A DNA stretch of 64,000 nucleotides from Malaya genurostris. Its lineage: Eukaryota; Arthropoda; Insecta; Diptera; Culicidae. The stretch lies in the NCBI RefSeq assembly GCF_030247185.1, contig NC_080570.1, positions 120,432,689 through 120,496,688 on the forward strand, in the 5' to 3' direction. How positions within the stretch are numbered: position 1 is the stretch's first letter; the number at the start of each line of letters is the position of its first letter. A program made the translations under genes and the position numbers. Below the pieces are notes generated by a model that was not told the origin of the DNA, ran no database searches, and saw only the letters and a program-made list of their open reading frames with translations. Shown here piece by piece: positions 1-10,276 of this stretch.

Positions 1-560
1 CAACTGGTGCACGGCACACGTCAATTTGCACTCCGAGCCAACGGTTGCTTAGAGATTGGTTGGCTAGCAACCAGCGAGCTAGAGGCGGCAGTTCCACGTT
101 GCCAAGAAACAATGGAGCTAAGCGTAGCAAAAACAATGAATAGATCGATTCCCGATAGAGGATCGTTTCTTTCCGCACACCAGATGATGGATGGATGGAT
201 GGATGATGGCTTTCCGAGCCGCCGCGTAAACGCGTAAAAGCAGCCGAGAGTGGGGCGCTGCAATTAGTGCGGGACTGGAATTTTCCTGCATTTGGCAAAT
301 TAGCACGCTACCGTTCAAAATACCCATACGATACGTTCCGTTGTTTGTTTTTCCGGTGGGGTTGTTCGTTTTGGTTCAATGGAGGTCACCGCCGCCGATC
401 AAGAATCGAGAAGAAACGGATGCTGAGCCGGCCATAATGAAGATGGCCCACGAGTCCATCACGATAATCGGTGCTAATTGTCGTGGATGCCGCAGTTTGA
501 GTTAGTTCTTTTATTTTGTTGTGCGGTAGTATCTTAAGTTTCGGAGCAGCTCGGTTGGAA
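1..560. other. unique-looking non-coding DNA with GATG microsatellite
   Basis: This stretch is richer in GC than most of the window and shows no relation to the repeats seen elsewhere in it. A short GATG tetranucleotide run lies at about 183-207. The small open frames on both strands have no recognisable motif, so I see no gene here. It could be flanking or intronic host DNA. Confidence 0.5.
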
Positions 561-2050
561 GCACAAGGTCATTCTTACAGTAAATAAAATTTTAGTAATC
601 GATTTCGCAATTAATAATAATGTACCGTTTGGACTATTGAGCAATGGCCAAATTAAAAAAAACCGGTTCCGATTTTTTTATTCATTCAAATGAGGAAATT
701 TTTCTCGGGCTCTTTTTCGAATTGGCTGAAGTCTTATCTAATTGGTCATACACACTTTGATGAAAAATTAGCATTAAAGCTCCGTCCGTTGAAAATTTAC
801 CGCCTATCACCAAAAACATAACGCTCCCTCGATAAAGATAAAAATAACTTACTCACGCAACACTGTTCAAGTTGCTACGAACTAGTTACCAAGGAGCTCC
901 AGAATAAATAAACAAACAATTTAACATTGATAACTTTAGATGAACTGCCTGAAAAAACGGAAGCAACTGCACATTTTCTAGATTCTAGAGGCTATACAAT
1001 CACTGTGAAAATCGACTTTTGAACCATACATATACCTTTAGACTCAGATCTACGAGCTGAGCAAATTTCTGAGTGTATATATGTATGTGACAAATAATGG
1101 CACTCGATTTTCTCAGAGATGGCTGTACCGATTTTCACAAAATTTCAGATTTAAATGAAAGGTCTTATGGTCCCATAGTGCGCTATTAAATTTTATATTA
1201 TCCTACTTTCGGTTCCGGAATTACAAGACAATATGTGCAAATCTATGAGAAAATACGTCCTCAATTTTCCCGTAAATTTCTTAACCGATTTTTACAAATT
1301 AAGATGCAAATAAAAGGTTTTGAAATTATTTAAAAAGTCCCCGAAAAGTTGATCAGGATCCGACTTTTGGTTCCGGTATTACAGCGCGATAAGTGAAAAA
1401 TTTTCTATTTCATGATTATTTTTTTCAAACGTGATGGGGAAATGAGGTGGAAATTTTCATAAAATTTACTGGTAAATTCATCTAATTGGCAAACCTTATT
1501 ACTTATTTTTATTTTTACGTTTCGTCTTTGACTCATCAGTGCAGAGCAGTTCAAATTGATGAGTGATGAGTCAAAGACGAAACGTAAAAATAATGAAAAC
1601 GGTTATGTGCCCTAGCACAAAATTTGGCTAACCCCTAAATGACCAAACCTTATTAGTTAGGGGATATATGAATCTACTTTAAATAAGAATAGTAAAGAAA
1701 AGCCCCAAAACCGGAACTCACTTCGATTTCTCAGCAACGGTTAAACCAATTTTCACAAATCATGATTATTTAAATTAAAGCTCTCAGTGTCTTAAGAAAT
1801 ACTGTGCAATTTCACCCGAATCTAACTTCCGGTTCCGAAATTATAGGGCAATGAGTATTAAAACTTTCAAACTGTCGTACAAAATGATGCGGTAATCAAT
1901 CGGTGCGCATCGGTATGTGCAGGTACGGAAGAAGAAAACGCCACCGCCTAGCACAAAGCGTGCTCTGTTCGATAGCATAACGTGCAGGGTCTCCACATTT
2001 AAATCTATATTAACTTGACATAACAAAGGTGAAAAGGTGATGGTAGTTTA
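561..2050. other. AT-rich non-coding stretch, no gene seen
   Basis: No coding frame with a recognisable motif was found. The text has the feel of decayed repeat, with several phrases recurring loosely (for example wording around 'ttccggttccg' near 1205, 1370 and 1830). The only clear structure is the short inverted repeat listed separately at 1511-1592. Confidence 0.4.
1511..1592. repeat. short inverted repeat (27 bp arms)
   Basis: Arms at 1511-1537 and 1566-1592 are perfect reverse complements and share the core CGTCTTTGACTCATCA. They flank a 28 bp spacer. The arms may be the fused ends of a larger deleted element. Confidence 0.7.
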
Positions 2051-2063
2051 TCCCAGTTTTTTT

Positions 2064-2660
2064 TTATTGGCATTAAAAATGCCTTACTCTTCACTATACG
2101 GGGCCGGGTGTCAATTAAAAGTTTCAAAAATAGCCGCGTAACCTTTTTGTGTCATAATTTTGAACGTTAATAACTCGGTCATTTGTTGATGGATTGTTAT
2201 ACTTTAACAACCAATCGATTCGGAAACTTTTAACTTAAACATGTATGACGACGTCGTTTCAGTATTTCAATAGCATACTATTGAAAAAATGATTGGAATC
2301 GACCTATGTTTTCATCCACCAATCCCTGCTTTACAAAATGACGTCAACTTCTTGTTCGGCATAGGAGGCTTTGCGTCATGCATAAAAAACACCGCATCGT
2401 TCTGCGTAGTATGAAGAGAAATCTATAAATATAGGCTGCACAATATTTCTTTGCCTAGTTGATGTTTGACTGCGAATGAAACAAGTAGCTCGTCCAGTGA
2501 GCTGATGACTGGATTGTATATGCGTTCACTTGCTGGATTGTCGCTTTTGCATTATGTGTTGGTGAAATTTCCTGCTGTCTGCACAACACCGCTTCGTGTT
2601 CGCTTGAATATCTTATATATCATCTAGCTATTGAAGAACCGAATCAGCGTGGTTATCGGT
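2064..2660 (+). repeat. dispersed repeat C, copy 1
   Basis: Starts near 'gcattaaaaatgcctta' and continues through 'cataattttgaacg', 'caaccaatcgattcgg' and the near-palindrome TTTCAATAGCATACTATTGAAA. The same ordered phrases recur at 2695 and 33880, so this is a multicopy element. A compact promoter-like module lies at its 3' half (separate entry). I see no coding frame and no clear terminal inverted repeats. Confidence 0.7.
2319..2431 (+). promoter_or_regulatory. CCAAT / CRE / TATA promoter-like module in repeat C copy 1
   Basis: CCAAT at 2319-2323, a perfect CRE palindrome TGACGTCA at 2339-2346 and TATAAATA at 2424-2431 are correctly ordered on the plus strand. The third C copy has CCAAT at 34117 and TATAAATA at 34293 in equivalent places, with an ACGTCA half-site between them. 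Conservation between diverged copies suggests a working promoter carried by the repeat. No recognisable ORF follows. Confidence 0.5.
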
Positions 2661-2694
2661 TCTTTTGAAATATCCCATGTATTTAGCAAATTGT

Positions 2695-3400
2695 TGGTCG
2701 ATTTTGCCATTAAAAATGCCTTACACTTCGCTTCCCGAGGTTGGGTGTCAAATTAAAACATGCAAAACTAATCGCGTAACATTTTTCTGCCATAATTTTG
2801 AACGCTCATACCTCAGTCATTTGTTGATGGATTCATATAATTCAACAACCAATCGATTCGGAAACATTTAACTTAAACTTTTGAGATAACGTCATTTGAA
2901 TATTTCAATTGCATTCCATTGAAAAATTTATTTGAATTGAGTATTTTATTTTGGTTCTCTGGTAACTATCAGGCTAATTTAGTATTAACGGCAATAGATC
3001 TAATTCGGATCTAATTTGCAGCGCTTGTTCCTCGATGATTTGTTAATGGATTTTCCACATTTAAATGATTCCAAAGCTTCAATATTGTAAGCTTAAAAAT
3101 GTTTTAATTTGTCAACGGATCGGTTTGCATACTTAAATCTCCATTCCCATACGAACAAAACGGTGGCGCGAAAATGGATTCAGTATAAAGTTGTGTTATG
3201 ATGATAATCATAGATACTTCTTCTTCATTATATGTGACTGAACAAGTTGTTGTCCCATCAGGAATTAAACGCTTCAAAAGATTCAAAATTAAATTCTGAA
3301 ACTTATCTAAAAGCGGCCTCCTCGATTTGGTAGTATAAATGAGTTCCACAGGCTCACATATACAGTACAATTAGATGCAATATCATATAGTATCAAAGAT
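2695..3400 (+). repeat. dispersed repeat C, copy 2 (with 3' section)
   Basis: Repeats the opening phrases of copy 1 from about 2700, then continues into a 3' section ('ctctggtaactatcaggc', 'gatttgttaatggatttt', 'gttgtgttatgatgataat') that matches 34500-34770 in copy 3. Unlike copies 1 and 3 it lacks the CCAAT/TATA module. It appears to be a tandem or nested partial copy. Confidence 0.65.
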
Positions 3401-3892
3401 AAACTAAAGGTAAGTTTACTTTCGATTTTACATGATCAAAATTGAATATAATTAATTATCAATTGTCAATTTTATCATTCGCTAACAATCTAAGCGCCTC
3501 AACTAGAGCAAGTTTGTAATTAGTCAATTGAAAAAGTTTTTAGTTTAGTGTATCATCATCATTATCATCTTTATTTTTGTATTTATTATGAAGACCCTAG
3601 AAACGTTCCATTTTTAATGTTATTGTGCTCGGTCGTGTCTTGAACCTCTGATTTTTTATTCAAATTTGAATCTTGACTGAATCTTTTAGTGCTGTTTTTG
3701 AAAATATAAGAGATACGAAAAAGGCATCATTACACCACTAGGTTGATTAAAAAAGTCTTGAGGAATTGTTGACGAAAACAAGACATTTTTTTTAATTCCT
3801 GCTTGAAATCACATCACGTGAGGCAATCAAATCACATCACATGAGGCAATCAAAGCATGTTCTATCATAGAACCTTGAAAAAAAAATAAAAT
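3400..3892. other. AT-rich stretch with short direct repeat, no gene
   Basis: No coding potential seen. A roughly 24 bp direct repeat around 'tcacatcacrtgaggcaatc' lies at 3808-3858. The GTAACGC satellite begins just after it. Confidence 0.5.
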
Positions 3893-4797
3893 CGGTCATG
3901 TTTCGTAACGCCTAAAACATATTTAAAGTAACGAATGTATCCTAAAACTTACTAAAAAGTAACGCATATAACGCATTGTAACGCTTGAAACTTACAAACG
4001 TGTAACGCTTGTAACGCTTCGTAACGTCTATTACTCACAAAAAGTAACGCATGTAACGCTTCATAACGCTCAAAACTTATAAAAAAGTAACACCTGTAAC
4101 GCCTATATTTTACAAAAAAGTAACGCTTTGTAACGCCTACAACCTAGTAACGCATGTAACGCCTTCAACTTACTAAAAAGTCATGCATGAAACACTTCAT
4201 AACGCATATAACTTACAAAACCGTAACGCATACAACGCTTCGTAATGCTTATAACTCACTAAAAAGTGACACATGTAACGCTTCGTAACACCAATAATGC
4301 CTAAAACTCACCAAAAAGTAACGTATATAACACCTCGTAATGCTTGTAACTTACAAACGAGTAACGCTTGTAACGGTTTGTAACGCCATAACTCACAAAA
4401 AAGTAACATGTGTAACATTTCGTAACGCCTATGATTAAAAAAAGGTACGCATATAACGCTTCGTAACTCCGTAAGTTAATTTAAAGTAATGCAAATAACA
4501 CTTCGTAACACTTTTAACTTACAAAAAAGTAACGCTTGTAACGGCTCGTAACGCATATAGCTTACAAAAAAGTAACGCATGTAACGCTTCGTAACGCCCT
4601 TAGCGTACCAAAAAGTAACGCCTATGACTTACGAAAAAGTAAAGCAAGTGAAGCCTCGTAACGCTTTTAACTTACGAAAAAGTAACACTCTGTAACGCCC
4701 ATAACTTACTAAAAAGTAACGCATGTAACTTTTCGTAACGCTTTTAACTAACAAAAAAATAACACTTTGTAACGCTCCGTAACGTTTATAATCTAGT
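3893..4797 (+). repeat. GTAACGC satellite array, left block
   Basis: Tandem, diverged copies of a unit of about 42 bp built from internal 9-10 bp sub-repeats ending in GTAACGC, typically reading AAAAAGTAACGC, ATGTAACGC, TTCGTAACGC, CTATAACTTAC. The array is cut by element E1 at about 4798 and resumes at 8732 in the same orientation, so both blocks were once one array. The open frames here are by-products of the repeat. Confidence 0.9.
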
Positions 4798-4938
4798 AAA
4801 AAAAAGGCGGGTGAGTAATGTCAGAGACATAACTGGATGTCGTGAATACGAAAAAACTGACACGCTCCCATCACTTTTCCGAATATCAGTTAGTTGATTG
4901 ATTGTATGAATTGTGCAAGCTTTCCTCTTTTTCACTAA

Positions 4939-6026
4939 GGGGCTGTCCATAAAAGACGTCACGCTTTTTTTGACGATTTTTGACTCCCCATCCCCCCTTT
5001 GTCACAAATTGTCACAGAAGCAAAGACCCCCCTTCCCCCCTATGTCACGTGTCACGAATTCAAAATAAATAAAATTCATCTCAATATGTATGACAAACCA
5101 TAAAAATATGAGGGAAAAATCGATTTATTACATGCTGTCATTAGATTAAAAAATATCCATAAATCTACAAAATCATCGGAATTATTTTATTAATATCAAT
5201 TATATAAATTAACAAAAGTATTTGGTTGGAATTGATGAAACATTTAAATCATTTGTTTTAGTCCTCCTAGGGCTACACAGATATATTATTGTTTTAGGTA
5301 AAGAATAATATTTCCGTAATGTAGCTTACAGGGCTGAGAAAATAAAGACCAAAACCTCATCAAAACGAGATCACTGCCGGAGAATCTTTTCATTATTAGT
5401 TGATCAGTGAAAGTTCAATCATTGGATGATTCGATAAGCTTTTATGTTGGTGGAGTAAAATCACATATGATCAAGATAAGACATGACATGTTCTACGTTT
5501 GAAATCGTTAATCTCCCGCCCTTTTTCAAATTAAGTATAATTGAATAAACTGCATCAGAATCAGATAATAGAAATTATTATGATATACTATTATCATTGC
5601 TAGAAAATCAAATTACTGAAAAAATTGTCAGTGCACATCTTAAGTTAAACTGTTTGAAGGCATCTTTTTCCTTTTTACTCATATTAGGCAAAATTTATAA
5701 ATTTCGCTAATTTACTCGCTCCTCCGTGCACTTTTGCTGATCACAACAGAAATGATTTCCTGCATCACTCATTTCCGAATTTACAAGAAAAAGCTTTTAT
5801 ATCTACAAATACACGTTTTCCTATAGAATGTAAACGTTTATTGTGGAGATTTTTTCAGGAAATAGGGCAAAGCAGTAATATAATTAGGTATTTCAAAAAT
5901 GCGCTCATTGAAAATATTGGACGTCACATTCCGAAAACCTCCCCCCCTCCCCCCTGTCACAAAAGGTCACGTTTTAGGAAACACCTCCCTCCCCCTTGCG
6001 GCGTGACGTCTTTTATGGACAGCCCC
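4939..6026. mobile_element. non-autonomous DNA element with GGGGCTGTCCATAAAAGACG ends
   Basis: Both ends read GGGGCTGTCCATAAAAGACG inward (right end reversed at 6007-6026) and continue as near-matching subterminal C-rich DNA. A TAA trinucleotide lies directly outside each end (4936-4938, 6027-6029), consistent with a 3 bp target duplication as in PIF/Harbinger-type elements. The interior is AT-rich and non-coding. This type of end is common in insect genomes. Confidence 0.8.
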
Positions 6027-6334
6027 TAATAGAATTTGAAGCGATACACCTACATTAAAGTACAGATTAGTTACATTAAACAGCTACTATTCTACAACTA
6101 TATATTCCAAACTTGAAACAATTCCTTTTTAATTTGCTAATATAGGAAGCTAGGTACGACAAATTTGTAGTTTATTTTTATTGAAGCTATGAAGTTCGAA
6201 GATATCTGATTCTTCTCGAAATTTCAGTACGAGACAATTGCAATGGCCTGGTCTGAAATGTATCTACGATCTTCGGTATGCAAGAGTGATTCTAATAATA
6301 ATAATGATAGTAATAATAATAATACAGATTAACC

Positions 6335-6470
6335 TGTATATATGGCAACCCTGTTTCGCATGGCATATTTTCACACGACCCCATAGTAGTATAAAGATGT
6401 GTTCAACATCATCACTTTCGCATTGCCGTTCGTAATTGAATGTGTTAGTGACGGTACAAATCTGCTTTTC
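6335..6470. repeat. direct repeat flanking the H2A relic, copy 1
   Basis: The segment from 'ggcaaccctgtttcgca' to 'gtgttagtgacggt' recurs at 7150-7283. The two copies bracket the H2A/H2B relic. Copy 1 abuts the truncation point of the H2B fragment. Confidence 0.75.
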
Positions 6471-6489
6471 TACCTGTTTTCGGAGCCAT
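6457..6489 (-). pseudogene. H2B: histone H2B N-terminal fragment
   Basis: Reading leftwards from the ATG at 6489, the frame gives MAPKTGRKA, matching the start of insect H2B (Met-Ala-Pro-Lys-Thr then a Gly/Lys/Ala-rich tail). Homology stops after about 10 codons, where the 6335-6470 repeat begins, so the gene is truncated. It lies head-to-head with the H2A relic at 6692, and the intervening 200 bp has a TATA box facing each way. That is the standard divergent arrangement of insect H2A-H2B pairs and supports the call despite the short match. Confidence 0.7.
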
Positions 6490-6691
6490 CGTTCTGACGG
6501 TGTCTCGTACGTACAGAGTAGCTGCTTTAACTTAAATGACGCTATTTCTCACATCACATTTCCTTTTATACGTGCTAGTGGTAGCACGGTAGGACGTCCC
6601 CTTTGTTAGAATTCCTTTCCTATACGCAGAACGGGAAACAGTGAAACGATATAAAAGAGAGAGTTAGCAGAGCGGCAGCCAGTAATACTGA
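6490..6691. promoter_or_regulatory. divergent histone H2B/H2A promoter
   Basis: TATAAAAG reads leftwards at 6570-6563 toward H2B, and TATAAAAG reads rightwards at 6650-6657, about 35 bp before the H2A start. This matches the layout of a replication-type H2A-H2B intergenic promoter. Sequence is seen; present activity is unknown. Confidence 0.65.
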
Positions 6692-7015
6692 ATGGGTCGT
6701 CGAGCTGCTAACAGCATATTGTGGAGGAACAATTCAGGGCAAGATAAAGTCCCGCTCAAACCGTGCTGGTCTGAAGTGCCCAGTTGGCGGCAGAATCCAT
6801 CGTTTGCCTCGGGAGAGGAACTACGCCGAGCGTGTCAGTGCTGGTGCATCGGTCTATCTGGCGGCAGTGATGGAGTACTTGGTTGCCGAAGTGTTGGAAT
6901 TGACCGGTAACGCTGCCCATGACAACGAAAACGAAAATCATCCCTCGCCATCTGCAGCTGGCCATCCGTTGAAAACCCCGTCCTTTTCAGGATGACCACA
7001 TCACTGTGATAAAGA
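6692..7015 (+). pseudogene. H2A: histone H2A pseudogene
   Basis: H2A is a core nucleosome histone. From about 6740 one frame reads SRSNRAGLKCPVGG, then RIHRLPRERNYAERVSAGA and VYLAAVMEYLVAEVLELTGN, which is canonical H2A (not H2A.V) with scattered substitutions and one inserted glycine. The upstream ATG (6692) is in a different frame, so the N-terminal tail is frameshifted. Near 6935 another frameshift occurs; the next frame continues with KIIPRHLQLAIR and then hits TGA where the ordinary C-terminal region should follow. The C-terminal third is missing. It is preceded by a TATA box and a head-to-head H2B start. It is clearly a dead copy, retained inside element E1. Confidence 0.9.
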
Positions 7016-7149
7016 AATATTTAGAATTGCTTTAAGTTTAGCCAGTTCTGATACGCCTGGAAAGTAGAATGCGCAAATCAAGTGGAAACATTTGTTCTAA
7101 CAATTTTTGTTTTCGGCCGCATACTAAAGTACTCGCAACAAAAATACAT

Positions 7150-7283
7150 ATTGATCTGTGGCAACTCTGTTTCGCACGGCATATTTGTATACTAGTATAA
7201 AGATGTGTTCAAAATCATCACTTTCGCTTTCGCATTGCCGTTCGTAATTGAATGTGTTAGTGACGGTGCAAATTATTTTAACT
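7150..7283. repeat. direct repeat flanking the H2A relic, copy 2
   Basis: Matches 6335-6470 with small indels ('agtataaagatgtgttca', 'gccgttcgtaattgaatg'). With copy 1 it frames the histone relic, suggesting local duplication or insertion into one repeat. Confidence 0.75.
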
Positions 7284-7314
7284 CCCATCTTGATGAATCT
7301 TTTGGTAGGAAATA

Positions 7315-7677
7315 TTAGGTTTTGCACGATGACGACACAAATGAACTGCCGATGAATCAAGTTCATCTTTGACAGTTGCCGTGTACTTGTTTTGTTTTGC
7401 GACTGCAAGTTAAAAATTGAAAAAAATGACGAAAAAGTGCCTGCTAAAAACGTATTCCACAGTGAAAATGACTACAAAGATTGTCCTGTATGTGTTTCCA
7501 GAATCAAGGAGCGATATATGTATGAATCTGTTGAGTGTGAGGCGACTTGCAACTTTTACATTCGAACGATGAACTTGTGATGAACTTTTGAACTGTAAAC
7601 AAGTACACGTCGACTGTCAAAAAAAGTTCATTCTGTTCATTTATGTGAGGTTATGTCATGTTCGTGCAAAACCTAAT
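7315..7677. mobile_element. MITE M1, copy a (TTAGGTTTTGCACGA ends)
   Basis: Left end TTAGGTTTTGCACGA and right end TCGTGCAAAACCTAA are perfect inverted repeats of 15 bp. The interior is nearly identical to copy b at 7719-8080, so this family moved or duplicated recently. Short frames inside are conserved between the copies but show no known domain. Confidence 0.85.
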
Positions 7678-7718
7678 TGAGATCTGAGATGGTTCTCGTG
7701 TGTGTCTTGTTTCGGCAA

Positions 7719-8080
7719 TTAGGTTTTGCACGATGACGACACAAATGAACTGCCGATGAATCAAGTTCATCTTTGACAGTTGCCGTGTACTTGTTTTGTT
7801 TTGCGACTGCAAGTTAAACATTGAAAAAATGACGAAAAAGTGCCTGTTAAAAACGTATTCCACAGTGAAAATAACTAAAAAGATTGCCCTGTATGTGTTT
7901 CCAGCATCAAGGAGCGATATATGTATGAATCTGTTGAGTGTGAGGCGACTTGCAATTTTTATATTTGAACGAAGAACTTCTGATGAACTTTTAAACTGTA
8001 AACAAGTACACGTCGACTGTCAAAAAAAGTTCATTCTGTTCATTTTTGTGAGGTTATGTCATGTTCGTGCAAAACCTAAT
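7719..8080. mobile_element. MITE M1, copy b
   Basis: Same ends and interior as copy a, in the same orientation. Only about 40 bp separate the two, and that spacer resembles the histone intergenic DNA at 8185-8220. Its right end lies directly at the H2B fragment 8079-8120, so it interrupts that histone copy. Confidence 0.85.
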
Positions 8081-8120
8081 GGGCCTTGCTGGACTTTTTG
8101 GCTGCCTTTTTCGGTGTCAT
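8079..8120 (-). pseudogene. H2B: second histone H2B N-terminal fragment
   Basis: From the ATG at 8120 leftwards the frame reads MTPKKAAKKSSKAH, aligning with the lysine/alanine-rich start of insect H2B. The match stops exactly where MITE M1b begins at 8080. Upstream on the minus strand lie TATAAAAG (8254-8247) and CCAAT (8297-8293). This is a second, independently truncated H2B start about 1.6 kb from the first. Confidence 0.7.
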
Positions 8121-8300
8121 TGTGCCGACGGTGTCTCGTGCATTCATATCGGGAAACAATGAGACGACAGGTCCTCGATGTTGCTGTCGTGTGTCTTGTT
8201 TCGGGAAGAGTTGCTCAGCAAATGATAGGAAAAGTGAACCATTCAACTTTTATATGGATGCTCTTGTATAGATACAGACATCTCGCGTTCTGATTGGCTG
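8121..8300 (-). promoter_or_regulatory. histone H2B promoter, CCAAT and TATA
   Basis: On the minus strand CCAAT (8297-8293) is followed by TATAAAAG (8254-8247), then about 125 bp of leader to the H2B ATG at 8120. The 'gccaatcagaacgcg' phrase is shared with E3 at 25372-25386, where no histone coding follows. Confidence 0.55.
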
Positions 8301-8731
8301 GTGCTGTCATGGGTTAAATCAAACAGGTTTTTCAATAGTGTACTATTGAAAAACTTCAATATTGTTGTAATACACGTTCAAGTTGAAGATTTTCGATTCT
8401 ATTGGTAGTTCGATTATATAAATCCTTCTACAGATCACTGAGCTATGAGCTTTCAAAATTCGAGAAAGGCAAACGCGCCATATGAATTATCCTCTTTGAT
8501 ACTCGTTTATACCAAACATTTCAGAAAAGTTTAATTGTGAACTATTTAAGAATATGTCACACAACTGAAAGTTTTATCATAAAATTGTGATCATATTTCC
8601 GATGGCATGTAGCAAGAATTATGTTGATTCGTTAGATATAACAGGAGATATTCACGATCAAAAACTTATCACTCTCTCAGAGGGTAAATTTTGAAAAGGC
8701 GCCCCATAGTAAAGTAAGTCGTATTCACGAC

Positions 8732-10190
8732 AATAATGCATGTAACGCTTCGTAACATAGCTACAGCTTACAAAACATACCCACAGCTTACAAAAAAGTA
8801 ACGCAAGTAACACTTTGTAACACCCTTAACTTACAATAAACTAACGCTTCGTAACACTCCGTAACACCTATTACCTACTTGAAAGTCACGCATTTCACTT
8901 ACAAAAAGTAACGCTTCGTAACGCTGCGTAGCGCCTATAGCTTACTAAAAAGTAACGCATGTAACGCCTATGACCGTGACGTGTAACGCTTCGTAACTCC
9001 TTCAACCTACTAAAAAGTAACGCTTCGTAACGTCATAACTCACAAAAAAGTTACGCATGTAATGCTTCATAACGCCTTCAACTTACAAAAAAATGACTCA
9101 TGTAACGCTTCGTAACGCCCATGACCTACTCAAAGTAACGCATGTAACGCTTTGAAACGCCTATAACTTATGAAAAAGTAACGCTTCGTAAAGCTTCGTA
9201 ACGCCTATAACTTACTAAAAGTAACGCTTCGTAACACTTCGTTACACCTATGATTTACAAAAAAGCAACGTATGTAGACCTTCGTAACGGCTTTAACTTA
9301 CGAAAAAGCAACGTTACGCTCCGTAACGCCTATAACCTACTAAAAAGTAACACATGTAACGCCTAGCAACGCTTTTAACTTACAAAAAATGAACGCTCGT
9401 AACGCACCGTTAATGCCTGGAACTTACTAAAAAGTATCGCATTTAACGCCTATGCTTCACAAAAAAGTAACGCATGTAACGCTTCGTAACATCTACAACT
9501 TGCAAAAAAGTAACGCTTCGTAACGCTCCATAAGCGTAATAATAATAATAAGTAACGTAAGTAACGCTTCGTAACGTCATAACTCACAAAAAAGTTACGC
9601 ATGTAATGCTTCATAACGCCTTCAACTTACAAAAAAATGACTCATGTAACGCTTCGTAACGCCCATGACCTACTCAAAGTAACGCATGTAACGCTTTGAA
9701 ACGCCTATAACTTATGAAAAAGTAACGCTTCGTAAAGCTTCGTAACGCCTATAACTTACTAAAAGTAACGCTTCGTAACACTTCGTTACACCTATGATTT
9801 ACAAAAAAGCAACGTATGTAGAGCTTCGTAACGGCTTTAACTTACGAAAAAGCAACGTTACGCTCCGTAACGCCTATAACCTACTAAAAAGTAACACATG
9901 TAACGCCTAGCAACGCTTTTAACTTACAAAAAATGAACGCTCGTAACGCACCGTTAATGCCTGGAACTTACTAAAAAGTATCGCATTTAACGCCTATGCT
10001 TCACAAAAAAGTAACGCATGTAACGCTTCGTAACATCTACAACTTGCAAAAAAGTAACGCTTCGTAACGCTCCATAAGCGTAATAATAATAATAAGTAAC
10101 GTAAGTAACGCTTCGTAATGCCTTGAACATACAAAAAACATAACGTATACAACGCTTCGTAACGTGAATAACATATGCGAAGATATCAAA
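8732..10190 (+). repeat. GTAACGC satellite array, right block
   Basis: Same ~42 bp unit and orientation as 3893-4797. Within it a 544 bp block is duplicated almost exactly (about 9020-9563 and 9564-10107). Both copies contain identical irregular units, among them 'taataataataataagtaac' at the junction, showing a recent large-unit duplication on top of the old short-unit array. Confidence 0.9.
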
Positions 10191-10276
10191 CAACTTAGAT
10201 CAACCGTTATAGCATAATAAAAGAAAACAAAATTCACTAGCAGCAGTGGTGCTAGATATATTAAGGAATGCGCCAT

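Larger units (their letters stand above)
4798..8733 (-). mobile_element. element E1 (E family, A end at right) carrying histone fragments
   Basis: Bounded on the left by the E-family B end ('aaggcgggtgagtaatgtca', then TGTCGTGAATACGA) and on the right by the A end, GTCGTATTCACGAC at 8718-8731 followed inward by 'ttttgatcgtgaatatct' in reverse. The same two ends bound E2, E3 and E4. E1 sits inside the GTAACGC satellite. It is inflated by a 1.09 kb GGGGCTGTCC element, two AGGTTTTGCACGA MITEs and histone H2A/H2B segments. Its A-side subterminal DNA matches E3 (25140-25385). It encodes no transposase. Confidence 0.7.

Noticed and set aside
7796..8293. 165-codon frame over MITE M1b as a THAP-like gene
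   Set aside because: It crosses the MITE end into histone promoter DNA; no Cys/His pattern fits THAP, and the parallel frame in M1a stops early.
3893..10190. CRISPR array in the evenly repeated GTAACGC DNA
   Set aside because: Repeats are nested, contiguous and diverged with no unique spacers, and the context is eukaryotic. It is a satellite.
9987..10276. Small hydrophobic proteins on the minus strand
   Set aside because: They are translations of the satellite and of simple TAA repeats and shift frame between duplicate blocks.
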